Made by a program: the position numbers and the translations under genes
Shown here: positions 16,913 through 24,783 of the stretch, in pieces
Layout: each line of letters starts with the position of its first letter
How positions within the stretch are numbered: position 1 is the first letter of the stretch
The notes under the pieces: generated by a model
Told to the model about the DNA's origin: nothing
The model's database searches: none
What the model saw: the letters and a program-made list of their open reading frames with translations, nothing else
Assembly: GCA_910579685.1 (NCBI GenBank)
Contig: CAJTVN010000004.1
Span: 75,575-139,574 of the forward strand
Source of the DNA: an uncultured Lachnospiraceae bacterium
GTDB lineage: Bacteria; Bacillota; Clostridia; Lachnospirales; Lachnospiraceae
DNA length: 64,000 bases
Direction: 5' to 3'

Positions 16913-18607
16913 ATGACAGAGCAAACGCAAAGCGGACAGGATCATCTGCGGCACGCCGCAGAGGCCGAAAGGGAAATCGCCACACTGGAGAAAAAAATCG
17001 ATAAGCTGGAGGAGAGCCTTCATGCGGCGCAGGCTGCCAATCGCGCAAAGAGCACCTTTCTATCCAACATGTCCCACGATATCCGGACGCCGATGAACGC
17101 CATTGTGGGCATGACCGCTATCGGGCTTTCCCATATCGACGAAAAAGCCCGGGTACAGGACTGCCTGTTAAAAATCCAGACCGCCTCCTCCCATCTGATG
17201 AGTCTTGTGAATGATGTTCTGGATATGTCCCGGATCGACAGCGGGCGCCTGACCCTTGGCAGGGAACCCTTCTCCCTTCCGGATCTCGTTCACGATATCG
17301 CCGTGATTCTCCGGCCTCAGGCGGCGCAGAAAAGGCAGTCCCTTCAGCTGGAAATCGGACGGATCCATGAGGAAAACCTGATCGGCGATTCCCTGCGTGT
17401 TCGGCAGATTCTGGTCAATATTATAGGAAACGCCGTAAAATATACTCAGGAGGAGGGATGCATCCGCGTGCGCTTCGACCAACATTTCCCGGAAGGAGTC
17501 AAAGCGCAGCGGACGGCGGCGGATACCGTCTTTCTCGATTTTCTGTGCCAGGACAATGGGATGGGAATGAGCCCGGAATTTCTGGAACGGATTTTCCTGC
17601 CCTTTGAGCGGGTTCACAACGAGGCCACCAGCAAGATCGAGGGGACGGGGCTTGGCATGTCCATTGTGAAAAACCTGATTGACCGCATGGACGGCCAGAT
17701 CCGGGTGGAAAGCAGACTTGGAGAGGGAAGCCTCTTTCGGATCACCCTGCCTCTCGGCATCACCGCAAAAAGCGATGATCTCAGCTGCCCTCAGAATCAG
17801 ACCGTTCTCATTGCGGAGAGCGGCGAAAGTCTCTCCGACCAGCTGGAAGAATGTCTTCGGGACTGCGGCATGGTACCGGTAGTGGAAAAATCCGGCCTTT
17901 CCTGCGTCACTTATCTGACGGAGGCCAAATACGAGGACAGGATGCCCTGCGCCATGCTGCTCGGACAGTCGCTTGCGGATATGCCCTGCCTGGAGCTGGC
18001 CTCCCATGTGCGCCAGCTTGCGGGAAGCCAGTTTCCCATCCTCCTTGTATCGGAAGCGGACTGGGCCCAGATCGAATACCGGGCGTCCCGCGCCGGCGTC
18101 AACGCCTTCGTGCCCTGTCCTCTTTTTAAAAGCAGGCTCCTTAAGACCCTGATTCCTCTGATCAACGCAGAGCAGGAGGAGACAGGTTCCCAGTGCGGAA
18201 CGGACTACGGCTCCTTTCACGTTCTTCTTGTGGAGGACAATGAGCTGAATCAGGAGATCGCCGTGGAGCTTTTGTCCATGATCGGCGTACAGGTGGAGAC
18301 GGCTGACGACGGGGCGCAGGCAGTGGCTGCCTTCCAGGCATCCTGTGCGCATCACTTTGACGTGATCTTCATGGATGTCCAGATGCCGGTGATGAACGGC
18401 TATGAGGCCACCCGCCGGATCCGGAGCCTGCAAAGGCCGGATGCCGAAACCGTCCGGATCGTGGCCATGACCGCCAACGCCTTTGTGGAGGATATCCGCA
18501 GTTCCAAAGACGCCGGGATGGACGAACATCTCTCCAAGCCGGTGGATCTGGAACACCTGCAGGAAATTCTGCACAGGCTTCTCAAGTCAGCACCCTCGCA
18601 GGAATAG
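16913..18607 (+). CDS. Soluble hybrid histidine kinase with two receiver domains
   Basis: A 564-residue cytoplasmic kinase with no membrane segment and no PAS or other input domain. An N-terminal coiled coil (about residues 15-48) leads into HisKA with His55 in SNMSHDIRTPMNAIVG. The ATPase domain has NIIGNAVKYTQ, DNGMGMS and GTGLGMSIVKNLIDRM. A first receiver-like domain (about 300-420) lacks the phospho-acceptor aspartate and looks degenerate. A second (about 440-560) is intact: LLVEDNELNQEI, FMDVQMPVMNG and VAMTAN. Such proteins relay phosphate to another regulator or act through protein contacts. GAGGG precedes the ATG. The gene ends 11 bases before an HD-GYP-like gene, so the two probably form one signalling unit. 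Confidence 0.85.
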   Translation: MTEQTQSGQDHLRHAAEAEREIATLEKKIDKLEESLHAAQAANRAKSTFLSNMSHDIRTPMNAIVGMTAIGLSHIDEKARVQDCLLKIQTASSHLMSLVNDVLDMSRIDSGRLTLGREPFSLPDLVHDIAVILRPQAAQKRQSLQLEIGRIHEENLIGDSLRVRQILVNIIGNAVKYTQEEGCIRVRFDQHFPEGVKAQRTAADTVFLDFLCQDNGMGMSPEFLERIFLPFERVHNEATSKIEGTGLGMSIVKNLIDRMDGQIRVESRLGEGSLFRITLPLGITAKSDDLSCPQNQTVLIAESGESLSDQLEECLRDCGMVPVVEKSGLSCVTYLTEAKYEDRMPCAMLLGQSLADMPCLELASHVRQLAGSQFPILLVSEADWAQIEYRASRAGVNAFVPCPLFKSRLLKTLIPLINAEQEETGSQCGTDYGSFHVLLVEDNELNQEIAVELLSMIGVQVETADDGAQAVAAFQASCAHHFDVIFMDVQMPVMNGYEATRRIRSLQRPDAETVRIVAMTANAFVEDIRSSKDAGMDEHLSKPVDLEHLQEILHRLLKSAPSQE

Positions 18608-18618
18608 AACGCATTGCC

Positions 18619-20490
18619 ATGTATGGGAGAAAGAGTGGAAACATCATGCAGTCTTATCAGGAAGAATATATTGCAAACGTAAAAGATATCGCCGCTCTCA
18701 CCGCACACAAAAGCCCGGGCGGCAGATCCTTTGAGGAATATCTGGAAGAACTGCTTGCGGACAGGCAGGAAGCGGAGCAAAAGACAAACCGGAACATGGA
18801 GCTTTTGCGGGAAGGCTTGCAGCCCACGCTTGAGCATCTCTTCGAGGCGGGCGCACAGGAGCTTGCCAGCCTGAGAGAGTTCGCCTCCAGCCTTCTTGCA
18901 GGCACGAACGAGGTGGACGGCGGACTGTTCTGCCAGATCCATCAGGCCCTGCTCAGCCTGGCCCGTCTTAACAGGGACAAAAAACAGATGATTCAGGAAC
19001 TATACTGGCTTGGAATCGGCCGGAACAACCTGTGTAATAAAATGGTGGGGCTTGAGACCACGGAAGCGGAAAAATACACCCACAAAATGCGTCTGTGCTT
19101 TACGGAAGCCGCCGCCTACCTGAAATATTATGACGAAATCGAAGATACCCAAACCAGAGGGTACATTCTGCGCTCGCGGGCAAATATCTCCCTCGGGCAT
19201 TTCCGATCACCGGGGGAAAAGATCCGGCTGACCAGACAGACGCTGGAAATCCTGCAGGACAGCTCCTATCAGGAGAAGGAACCCGGTCTGCCCTGGGAGC
19301 GTTTTATCTACATGACACACCAGCAGATGGCCTCCAGCATATCCCGCAGCAAAACCGAAGTTATGGCTCCCGAAGACATCGCCGCTCTCATGGACTCCGT
19401 CTATATCGTCTATGAGCGCATGATCCGGGAGGCCGCAGAGCAAAGCCAGAAGCCGCCCCTCCGCTCCGCCTTCTCTTATGCTTCCATCAATTATTACTGC
19501 GGCCTGGACACCCTGGACGGCCTGCTGTCCAAAATGGAGCAGCTGATGGACGAGACGGATATTCACGATTTTTCCCCGGACAACATGTACGGCCTCATAT
19601 CCATCCCGGCCTTTTACTGCCAGTATCTGCAGGAATACCCGGAACGGCTTCCCCGGAAAAAAGATTATGTCGAAAGCCTTTACCAGAAGATCCTCGATTA
19701 CCTGCGGATCTTTCCGCAGGCTGCGGGAAACGAGTCCCTCTTCTTCTACCTGCGGCAGTTGTCCTGCACCTTCGTGGAAACCGGGGACGGCATTTCCTAC
19801 GGCGAATTCCTGCAAAAGCTCCTGATCCTCTTCGCACCCGATATTTATGTGCACTCCTACATGGTGGGAAAGGCATCCTGTGCCTTCTGCCGGATCATCC
19901 TTTCCGAGGAGCCGTCCTATTTTGATGATATCGATCACATCCGGGCAGTGAAAGATCCGCAGCAAAAGCAGGCAGCCGTCCTTGATTACGCCATGCAGTG
20001 CGGTCTCTTTCATGATGTGGGAAATCTTAATTTCATAAGCCTGTACACCCAGATCTCCAGACAATGGTTTGCAGAGGAATATGAAATATCAAAGCTTCAC
20101 ACGGTGGCGGGAAATATGAGCCTGTCCCAGCGCCCCTCAACGCGGCTCTATGCCGAGGCGGCCCACGGGCACCATTCCTGGTACGACGGTTCCAGGGGCT
20201 ACCCCGGCTCCTACCGGCGGCTGGAATGTCCCCAGCGGCAGATGGTGGATATCATCGGAATCACGGACTTTCTGGACAGCATAACCAGCATGGGCCAGCT
20301 TCATTTCGGCGCAAAAAAGACGTATGCCGAGGCGGTCCGGGAGGCCATCCTGTTAGAGGGAAGACGCTTTTCCCCCCTTCTGACCGCAAGACTGCGCGAC
20401 AAAGAGATCGCCAGAATCCTCAGGGAAGCCTTTGAGGAAGGCCGCCGGGAAGCCTATTATCATCTGTATGAGCAGGAGGCCAGTTCATGA
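18619..20490 (+). CDS. Divergent HD-GYP-like domain protein
   Basis: A 623-residue soluble protein. The first 440 residues are helical and match nothing I recognise; they may be a sensory or scaffold part. The C-terminus (about 455-600) resembles an HD-GYP domain, the fold that degrades cyclic di-GMP: CGLFHDVGNLNF stands where HDIGK is normal, and HGHHSWYDGSRGYPG matches the HHE...DGxGYP part. The usual lysine after HD(V/I)G is replaced by Asn, so activity is uncertain. It probably works with the hybrid kinase just upstream. The start may instead be ATG 18646, which lies 7 bases after a weak TGGAA. Its 3' end overlaps the convergent esterase gene by 71 bases. Confidence 0.62.
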   Translation: MYGRKSGNIMQSYQEEYIANVKDIAALTAHKSPGGRSFEEYLEELLADRQEAEQKTNRNMELLREGLQPTLEHLFEAGAQELASLREFASSLLAGTNEVDGGLFCQIHQALLSLARLNRDKKQMIQELYWLGIGRNNLCNKMVGLETTEAEKYTHKMRLCFTEAAAYLKYYDEIEDTQTRGYILRSRANISLGHFRSPGEKIRLTRQTLEILQDSSYQEKEPGLPWERFIYMTHQQMASSISRSKTEVMAPEDIAALMDSVYIVYERMIREAAEQSQKPPLRSAFSYASINYYCGLDTLDGLLSKMEQLMDETDIHDFSPDNMYGLISIPAFYCQYLQEYPERLPRKKDYVESLYQKILDYLRIFPQAAGNESLFFYLRQLSCTFVETGDGISYGEFLQKLLILFAPDIYVHSYMVGKASCAFCRIILSEEPSYFDDIDHIRAVKDPQQKQAAVLDYAMQCGLFHDVGNLNFISLYTQISRQWFAEEYEISKLHTVAGNMSLSQRPSTRLYAEAAHGHHSWYDGSRGYPGSYRRLECPQRQMVDIIGITDFLDSITSMGQLHFGAKKTYAEAVREAILLEGRRFSPLLTARLRDKEIARILREAFEEGRREAYYHLYEQEASS

Positions 20491-21568
20491 TCCTGCGGAT
20501 TTGTGCTGTGAGAAGGCCGGATGCCTTTTGCTGGCAGAGGGGGCCGGGATGATCCCCCGTTCCCAGTCCGTCTTTCGGATCCTGCCTGGGAAACTGAAAG
20601 AAAAAGACGTTTCCCCCTGCTTTTCTTACACACCGCCTTACCGCAGGGCAAAGCTCTGGGCCAAACAGGCCAAGAGCACAGAGAATTGCCGCATCTGGGT
20701 TTCGCTCTTGTACCTGCTTCAAAAAATTGGCGTATTCCCTCTCAAACGCACGCTCTCTTTCCGGATCCTCTCTCACATAGCTTGCGTCATTATTTCCCAG
20801 ATGAATCACAACCAGCTGGGGACGGAATGCAGATGCGTCCCACAGTTCCCACTCCCCCTCCCTCAAAGTACCCGGCTTTTGCCGGCCCGTTTTCAAAGGA
20901 GACGGCCACACTCTCTCCAGCGCCCTGCCGGCATAGAGATCGGTATACGGATACAGATCCGGCATCAGGTCCACTGTATCCGGGGTTTGTCTTGAAGCCT
21001 CAATCCAGTTGGAAAGCACCCCGATACCGCTTCTTGCCACCAGCTGATAATCCGCCCCGAGTTCCTTTGCGCACCGTGCCGCATATGCCTTTAAAGGATT
21101 TTCCTCCCTGGTGGCAAACCCTCCATCCCGTCTCCCCTCCACCCCATATCCACAAGTGATGGAATCTCCGACAAACTCAATTCTCCGCTCCCTGTAAGGA
21201 AGCGGGAAAATCTCCCCGTCCGTCTGTATCTGCCGGATCCCCACAATTCCATATTTGGATTCCGAAAGCTTCTGCAGCCGGATTGTTACGGTTTCCGGTC
21301 TTTCGCAGACAAAGAGCTCCATTTCCCATTCGCCGTCTGCCAGGACCTCCCTCTTTGCCTTATCCTCCTCATCATTCACGATCACCGCCATGCAGGCTCT
21401 CATTTCGGAGGTATCCGCATCATTGGAAACCACGAGACGGGCCGACGCCCTTGTGCCGGTAAAGGAAAACTCAATATAGGAAGCGGAATTGCCCAGATAC
21501 CGCACGCCTCCTTTGTACAGAGTTCTTCCCATCACCTTTACCGACCGATGATCCGCTCTATATATCAT
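20420..21568 (-). CDS. SGNH/GDSL hydrolase, carbohydrate-esterase family 2-like
   Basis: A 382-residue esterase. The N-terminal 115 residues form a beta-sandwich (RYLGNSASYIEFSFTGT...ARLVVSNDAD) like the jelly-roll that precedes the catalytic domain in CE2 acetyl-esterases. The SGNH domain has nucleophile Ser136 in FVGDSITCGYG, the GNND block in VVIHLGNNDASY, and a C-terminal GDHPG that would supply the Asp-His pair. CE2 enzymes remove O-acetyl groups from sugars; here deacetylation of muramyl sugars is a reasonable guess from the neighbours. No signal peptide is visible, so it should act in the cytoplasm. ATG 21568 follows AAGGAGGAG closely. It is divergent from the RpiR regulator. Confidence 0.75.
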   Translation of the reverse strand: MIYRADHRSVKVMGRTLYKGGVRYLGNSASYIEFSFTGTRASARLVVSNDADTSEMRACMAVIVNDEEDKAKREVLADGEWEMELFVCERPETVTIRLQKLSESKYGIVGIRQIQTDGEIFPLPYRERRIEFVGDSITCGYGVEGRRDGGFATREENPLKAYAARCAKELGADYQLVARSGIGVLSNWIEASRQTPDTVDLMPDLYPYTDLYAGRALERVWPSPLKTGRQKPGTLREGEWELWDASAFRPQLVVIHLGNNDASYVREDPERERAFEREYANFLKQVQERNPDAAILCALGLFGPELCPAVRRCVRKAGGNVFFFQFPRQDPKDGLGTGDHPGPLCQQKASGLLTAQIRRIMNWPPAHTDDNRLPGGLPQRLP

Positions 21569-21613
21569 AGAATTCTCCTCCTTGTTGCTTTTAAACCGGA
21601 AATCACCTATAAT

Positions 21614-21627
21614 AAATTTGTAAATTT
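21614..21627. promoter_or_regulatory. AT-rich palindrome between esterase and regulator
   Basis: AAATTTGTAAATTT lies in the 94-base divergent gap. It resembles the AATTT-N4-AAATT palindrome next to the murQ promoter (29375-29388), so it may be a binding site for the RpiR regulator. Such AT-rich palindromes can arise by chance. Confidence 0.3.
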
Positions 21628-21662
21628 TTTCATTCCAAAATGCGCAGAAAGGCGAACCTCCC

Positions 21663-22538
21663 ATGACCGGAATTGAACTGAAAGCGAAAAGCATCTATCC
21701 TGAAATCAGCAAATCGGAGCAGCTCGCTGCCGACTATTTTATGAAAAGCAAAGAGGACATCTTCAAATATCCTCTGGCCGCTCTGGCTGAGATGTCCGGC
21801 ACGAGCCAGGGCGCCTGGGTCCGCTTCTGCAAGTCCATGGGTTACAGCGGAATGAAAGGCCTGAAAAAGGCTGTTTTTGACGAGACCAGTAAATCCACAG
21901 CATCCGTAAACAAGCCAACCATCCGGTTTACGGATATTGAGGATTTTGCTTCCGTTTCTGCCATGGCCGAAAACGTGTGCAACAGCTATATTGAGGCCAT
22001 TCGCATGACCCATCGTCTGTTCGACGAGGAGCTGATGGAGACCGCGGCCCAGCATATCATCCGCGCCAGAACCGTCAACCTTTTCGGAGTTGGCGCTTCC
22101 GGGCTGGTGGCCAGCGATTTCTACCAAAAGCTGCTGCGCATTGGCTACACGGTAAACTATGCTTCCGATTATCACATTGCCTTCACCTTTATGGCAACCA
22201 GCGCGGACAAGGACGTCGCCGTTCTCTTTTCCAATTCCGGAGAAACGCCGGAAATTCTGGAGGCCGCTGACATTTTGAAAGAAAATAAGACCACAGTGAT
22301 CGGCATTACCAGACATTCCCTGAATTCACTGGCAGAAAAGTGCGATCACGTCCTTTATATGGATTCACCCGAAATTTATAAAAGGAGCGGGGCCACCAGC
22401 TCCCGAATCGCCCAGCTCCTTCTGTCAGATATTCTCTTTACCACGGTCGCCAACCATGACTATGCCAAAATCGAGAATCATCTGGAAAAAAGCTACTCGA
22501 TCATCAAAGTCCGCTCCAAAAGGACAAAGGAAAAATAA
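21663..22538 (+). CDS. RpiR/MurR-family transcriptional regulator
   Basis: A 291-residue regulator with an N-terminal helix-turn-helix of the HTH_6 type (SEQLAADYFMKSKEDIF...ALAEMSGTSQGAWVRFCKSMGYSG) and a SIS sugar-phosphate-binding domain (about residues 110-250; NLFGVGASGLVASDFYQKL, VLFSNSGETPEIL). RpiR proteins sense phosphosugars; MurR senses MurNAc-6-phosphate. The neighbouring murQ, murK and namZ genes make a muramyl sugar phosphate the likely ligand, but this is context only. AAAGG precedes the ATG. It is convergent with murK (6-base gap) and divergent from the esterase. Confidence 0.87.
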   Translation: MTGIELKAKSIYPEISKSEQLAADYFMKSKEDIFKYPLAALAEMSGTSQGAWVRFCKSMGYSGMKGLKKAVFDETSKSTASVNKPTIRFTDIEDFASVSAMAENVCNSYIEAIRMTHRLFDEELMETAAQHIIRARTVNLFGVGASGLVASDFYQKLLRIGYTVNYASDYHIAFTFMATSADKDVAVLFSNSGETPEILEAADILKENKTTVIGITRHSLNSLAEKCDHVLYMDSPEIYKRSGATSSRIAQLLLSDILFTTVANHDYAKIENHLEKSYSIIKVRSKRTKEK

Positions 22539-22544
22539 GGGATT

Positions 22545-23510
22545 CTATGCCCGCATGGCTTCAGCCAGCCCCACCGCACCGTGTACCGCATCCTTTTTGG
22601 CATCCGCAATCCATATCGGCAGGGCAGGCATCCGGCTCCCGGCCCGGCGCGCTTTTTTCTTGCAGTTTTCCTCAAGAGCTTTCAGGAGTTCTTCTCTTAT
22701 CCGCTCATTCCTTTTCAGGACACTGCCATGCAGCACAAGCGGAACCCCCTTCTCCCTCCCCTGATTCTGCATTTTAGCGAGAACGGTCAAAACCAGGCGG
22801 GAGAGCTCTCCTGCGGCTTTTTCCATAATCCGCACTGCCGCCGCGTCTTTTCTGATTTCCGGATCGCCGAGAAGCATAGCCAGGCTTGCGATCTCTCCTT
22901 TCACACGTTCCCTTGCATAAACATATTCGATTATTTCAGGGATGGAGGAAATCCCCAGCTTTTCATACACTGCGTCTTTAAGAACGGTTTTTTCCTCCCT
23001 GCCGTCTTCCGCTCTCACAACGGCACTCAAAATATCCCTGCCAAGAGCATAGGCGCTTCCCTCGTCGTCAATCAAATGCCCAAATCCCCCTGCGCAGTAT
23101 TCCTCTTTTCCCCCTCCGGCCTGTCCCAGGCAGATCGAACCGGTTCCCGCTATCAGGAGAATTCCATCCTCCCGCTCCAGGGCCCCGTACATTGCCGCTC
23201 TCTGATCCCCAAAAACAAAGACAGGACACGTATAACCAAATTCCAGCATCTTCTCATTGATAAGGGTTTTGGCCGCAGGATTACTGACACCGGCACAGCC
23301 AATCCCCACCCCAAGACAGCAGGCCGGTTCGAATCCTTTTTCCTTCAGTGCCGCCGCCACATGCTCCAGGGTTTTTGTGACTCCCGCCTGCCCAAAGCTG
23401 TTGTAATTCAGGCCTTCCGCCTCTATACGGCACAGATCTCTCCCCCCGGAGGAAACCAGGATCGTTGTCCCCGTACCGCCGCCGTCCATACCTATATAAT
23501 ATCCCTTCAT
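22545..23510 (-). CDS. murK: BadF/BadG-type amino-sugar kinase, MurK-like
   Basis: A 321-residue ASKHA-fold kinase. The phosphate loop is YYIGMDGGGTGTTILVSSGG, with LGVGIGCAGVSN, a second phosphate motif LLIAGTGSICLGQ and GGFGHLIDDEGSAYALGRD, all characteristic of the BcrAD/BadFG family that includes N-acetylglucosamine kinases. In Clostridium acetobutylicum a member of this family, MurK, phosphorylates MurNAc and GlcNAc. Here the partners murQ and namZ support the same job: making MurNAc-6-phosphate for MurQ. Substrate preference cannot be read from sequence. ATG 23510 follows GGAGGG; a GTG two codons earlier is possible. It is the last gene of the operon. Confidence 0.78.
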   Translation of the reverse strand: MKGYYIGMDGGGTGTTILVSSGGRDLCRIEAEGLNYNSFGQAGVTKTLEHVAAALKEKGFEPACCLGVGIGCAGVSNPAAKTLINEKMLEFGYTCPVFVFGDQRAAMYGALEREDGILLIAGTGSICLGQAGGGKEEYCAGGFGHLIDDEGSAYALGRDILSAVVRAEDGREEKTVLKDAVYEKLGISSIPEIIEYVYARERVKGEIASLAMLLGDPEIRKDAAAVRIMEKAAGELSRLVLTVLAKMQNQGREKGVPLVLHGSVLKRNERIREELLKALEENCKKKARRAGSRMPALPIWIADAKKDAVHGAVGLAEAMRA

Positions 23511-23537
23511 CCGCACCCTCCAGACTTTTCTTCCGTC

Positions 23538-24683
23538 CTATCGATAGATTCGGCACTCTTCGCTCTCTTCCGCAAATTCTTCCGCTTCCCGGCTCCACTC
23601 TTCCATCAGTTCATCCAATTCCAGCTCTCCGTCCAGGTATTCTTCCGCTTTTTGACTTCCCGTCAACGCCCTCATATGGTTCTCTCCCTCAAATCCGCGA
23701 AGTTCAAACTGCTCCGGATACAGCTGCTTAACCGTCCTGATCAGAGAGAGCGCTTCCGGAATAAAGTCCGCTTTCACACTCAGAGGTGCGAACTCAACGC
23801 CAAAGCAGAGCTCTCCCCGGTATTTCCCCATAGCGGGCACAAAGCTGCGTTTTCGAAGTGCGAAATCTTTTCGCTTCCTCTGCCCGGAAAGCCTTTCATA
23901 AAGCTCATCCATGTTCATCCAGGGAGCGCCGTAGATCTGGAAAGGCCTGGGTGTTCCTCTTCCCTCGCTGATATTGGTCGCCTCCATAAAACATCCCCCA
24001 CTGTAGCAGATCACGCTCTCATAATCCGGCAGGGCAGGCGAAGGGGTATTCCACAAAAGGCCCGTATCCGGATAGCGTGTCCCTCTCGTATAATTTTCCA
24101 GAGCAATCACGGTATAATCCAGATCCAACCCCGCATATTTCCTGTAATAGCGGCCAAGCTCCCCGCAGGTGAGTCCGTAACGGACGGGAAGCTCATAATC
24201 TCCCACAAAACAACCGAGCTCCTTTTGCATTCTTCCTCCCAGGATCTGTTCTCCTCCCAGGGGATTGGGCCGGTCCAGAACCACAAAGGGGAGCCCGCAC
24301 CGGGAAGCAGTCTCCATACAGTAAATCATGGTATAAAGAAACGTGTAATATCTAAGTCCTACATCCTGAATGTCATAGACCAAAAGATCCAGCCCCTCGA
24401 AATCCTCGCAGGAAGGCTTTCTCTTTTCTCCGTACAGGGAAAGAATGGGAATCTGATACTTTGGATAAACGCCATCCTCCACCTTCTCCCCGGCCACGGC
24501 GCCGTACATTCCATGCTCGGGCGTAAACAGTTTTGCTATGGTAAAACCAAGACCCGCAAAAATATCCACATTCAGTCTCCACAAAGAATCCACGCCCGAG
24601 TAATTTGTGATAAGCCCGATTCTTTTTCCTTCAAACAAGGCCTTTTTCTCTTCTATGCGGTCAAGCCCCAAAATCGTCTTCAT
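23538..24683 (-). CDS. namZ: NamZ-like exo-beta-N-acetylmuramidase (DUF1343, GH171)
   Basis: A 381-residue DUF1343 protein. Typical family stretches are GKRIGLITNYSGVDS, LFTPEHGMYGAVAGEKVED, IPILSLYGEKRKPS, DLLVYDIQDVGLRYYTFLYT and VLDRPNPLGGE, plus EATNISEGRGTPRPFQIYG and the QLYPEQFELRG end. The Bacillus subtilis member NamZ (YbbC) releases MurNAc from the non-reducing end of peptidoglycan chains. That enzyme is exported; here no signal peptide is visible (MKTILGLDRIEEKK), so it may act inside on imported fragments or leave by another route. It sits 100 bases after the solute-binding-protein gene, behind a hairpin. Confidence 0.82.
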   Translation of the reverse strand: MKTILGLDRIEEKKALFEGKRIGLITNYSGVDSLWRLNVDIFAGLGFTIAKLFTPEHGMYGAVAGEKVEDGVYPKYQIPILSLYGEKRKPSCEDFEGLDLLVYDIQDVGLRYYTFLYTMIYCMETASRCGLPFVVLDRPNPLGGEQILGGRMQKELGCFVGDYELPVRYGLTCGELGRYYRKYAGLDLDYTVIALENYTRGTRYPDTGLLWNTPSPALPDYESVICYSGGCFMEATNISEGRGTPRPFQIYGAPWMNMDELYERLSGQRKRKDFALRKRSFVPAMGKYRGELCFGVEFAPLSVKADFIPEALSLIRTVKQLYPEQFELRGFEGENHMRALTGSQKAEEYLDGELELDELMEEWSREAEEFAEESEECRIYR

Positions 24684-24716
24684 CTTCGAATCTTCTCCCT
24701 TCTTGTGTTTTAGAAA

Positions 24717-24750
24717 AGGCCTTTACAGTCCTGTTCTGTAAAAGCCCTTT
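24717..24750 (-). terminator. Intergenic hairpin between binding-protein gene and namZ
   Basis: On the minus strand GGGCTTTTACAG, a 7-base loop, then CTGTAAAGGCC followed by TTTTCT. It could be a partial terminator or an mRNA-stabilising stem that keeps the binding protein at higher level than the enzymes downstream. Confidence 0.5.
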
Positions 24751-24783
24751 CTGTCAATCCTTTCCGTCCTGAGACCGCCTGCT

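Noticed and set aside
22581..24713. A 710-codon open frame on the plus strand
   Set aside because: It runs antisense to murK and namZ, whose products are recognisable families, and its translation shows no family pattern; GC-rich genes commonly leave such open antisense frames.
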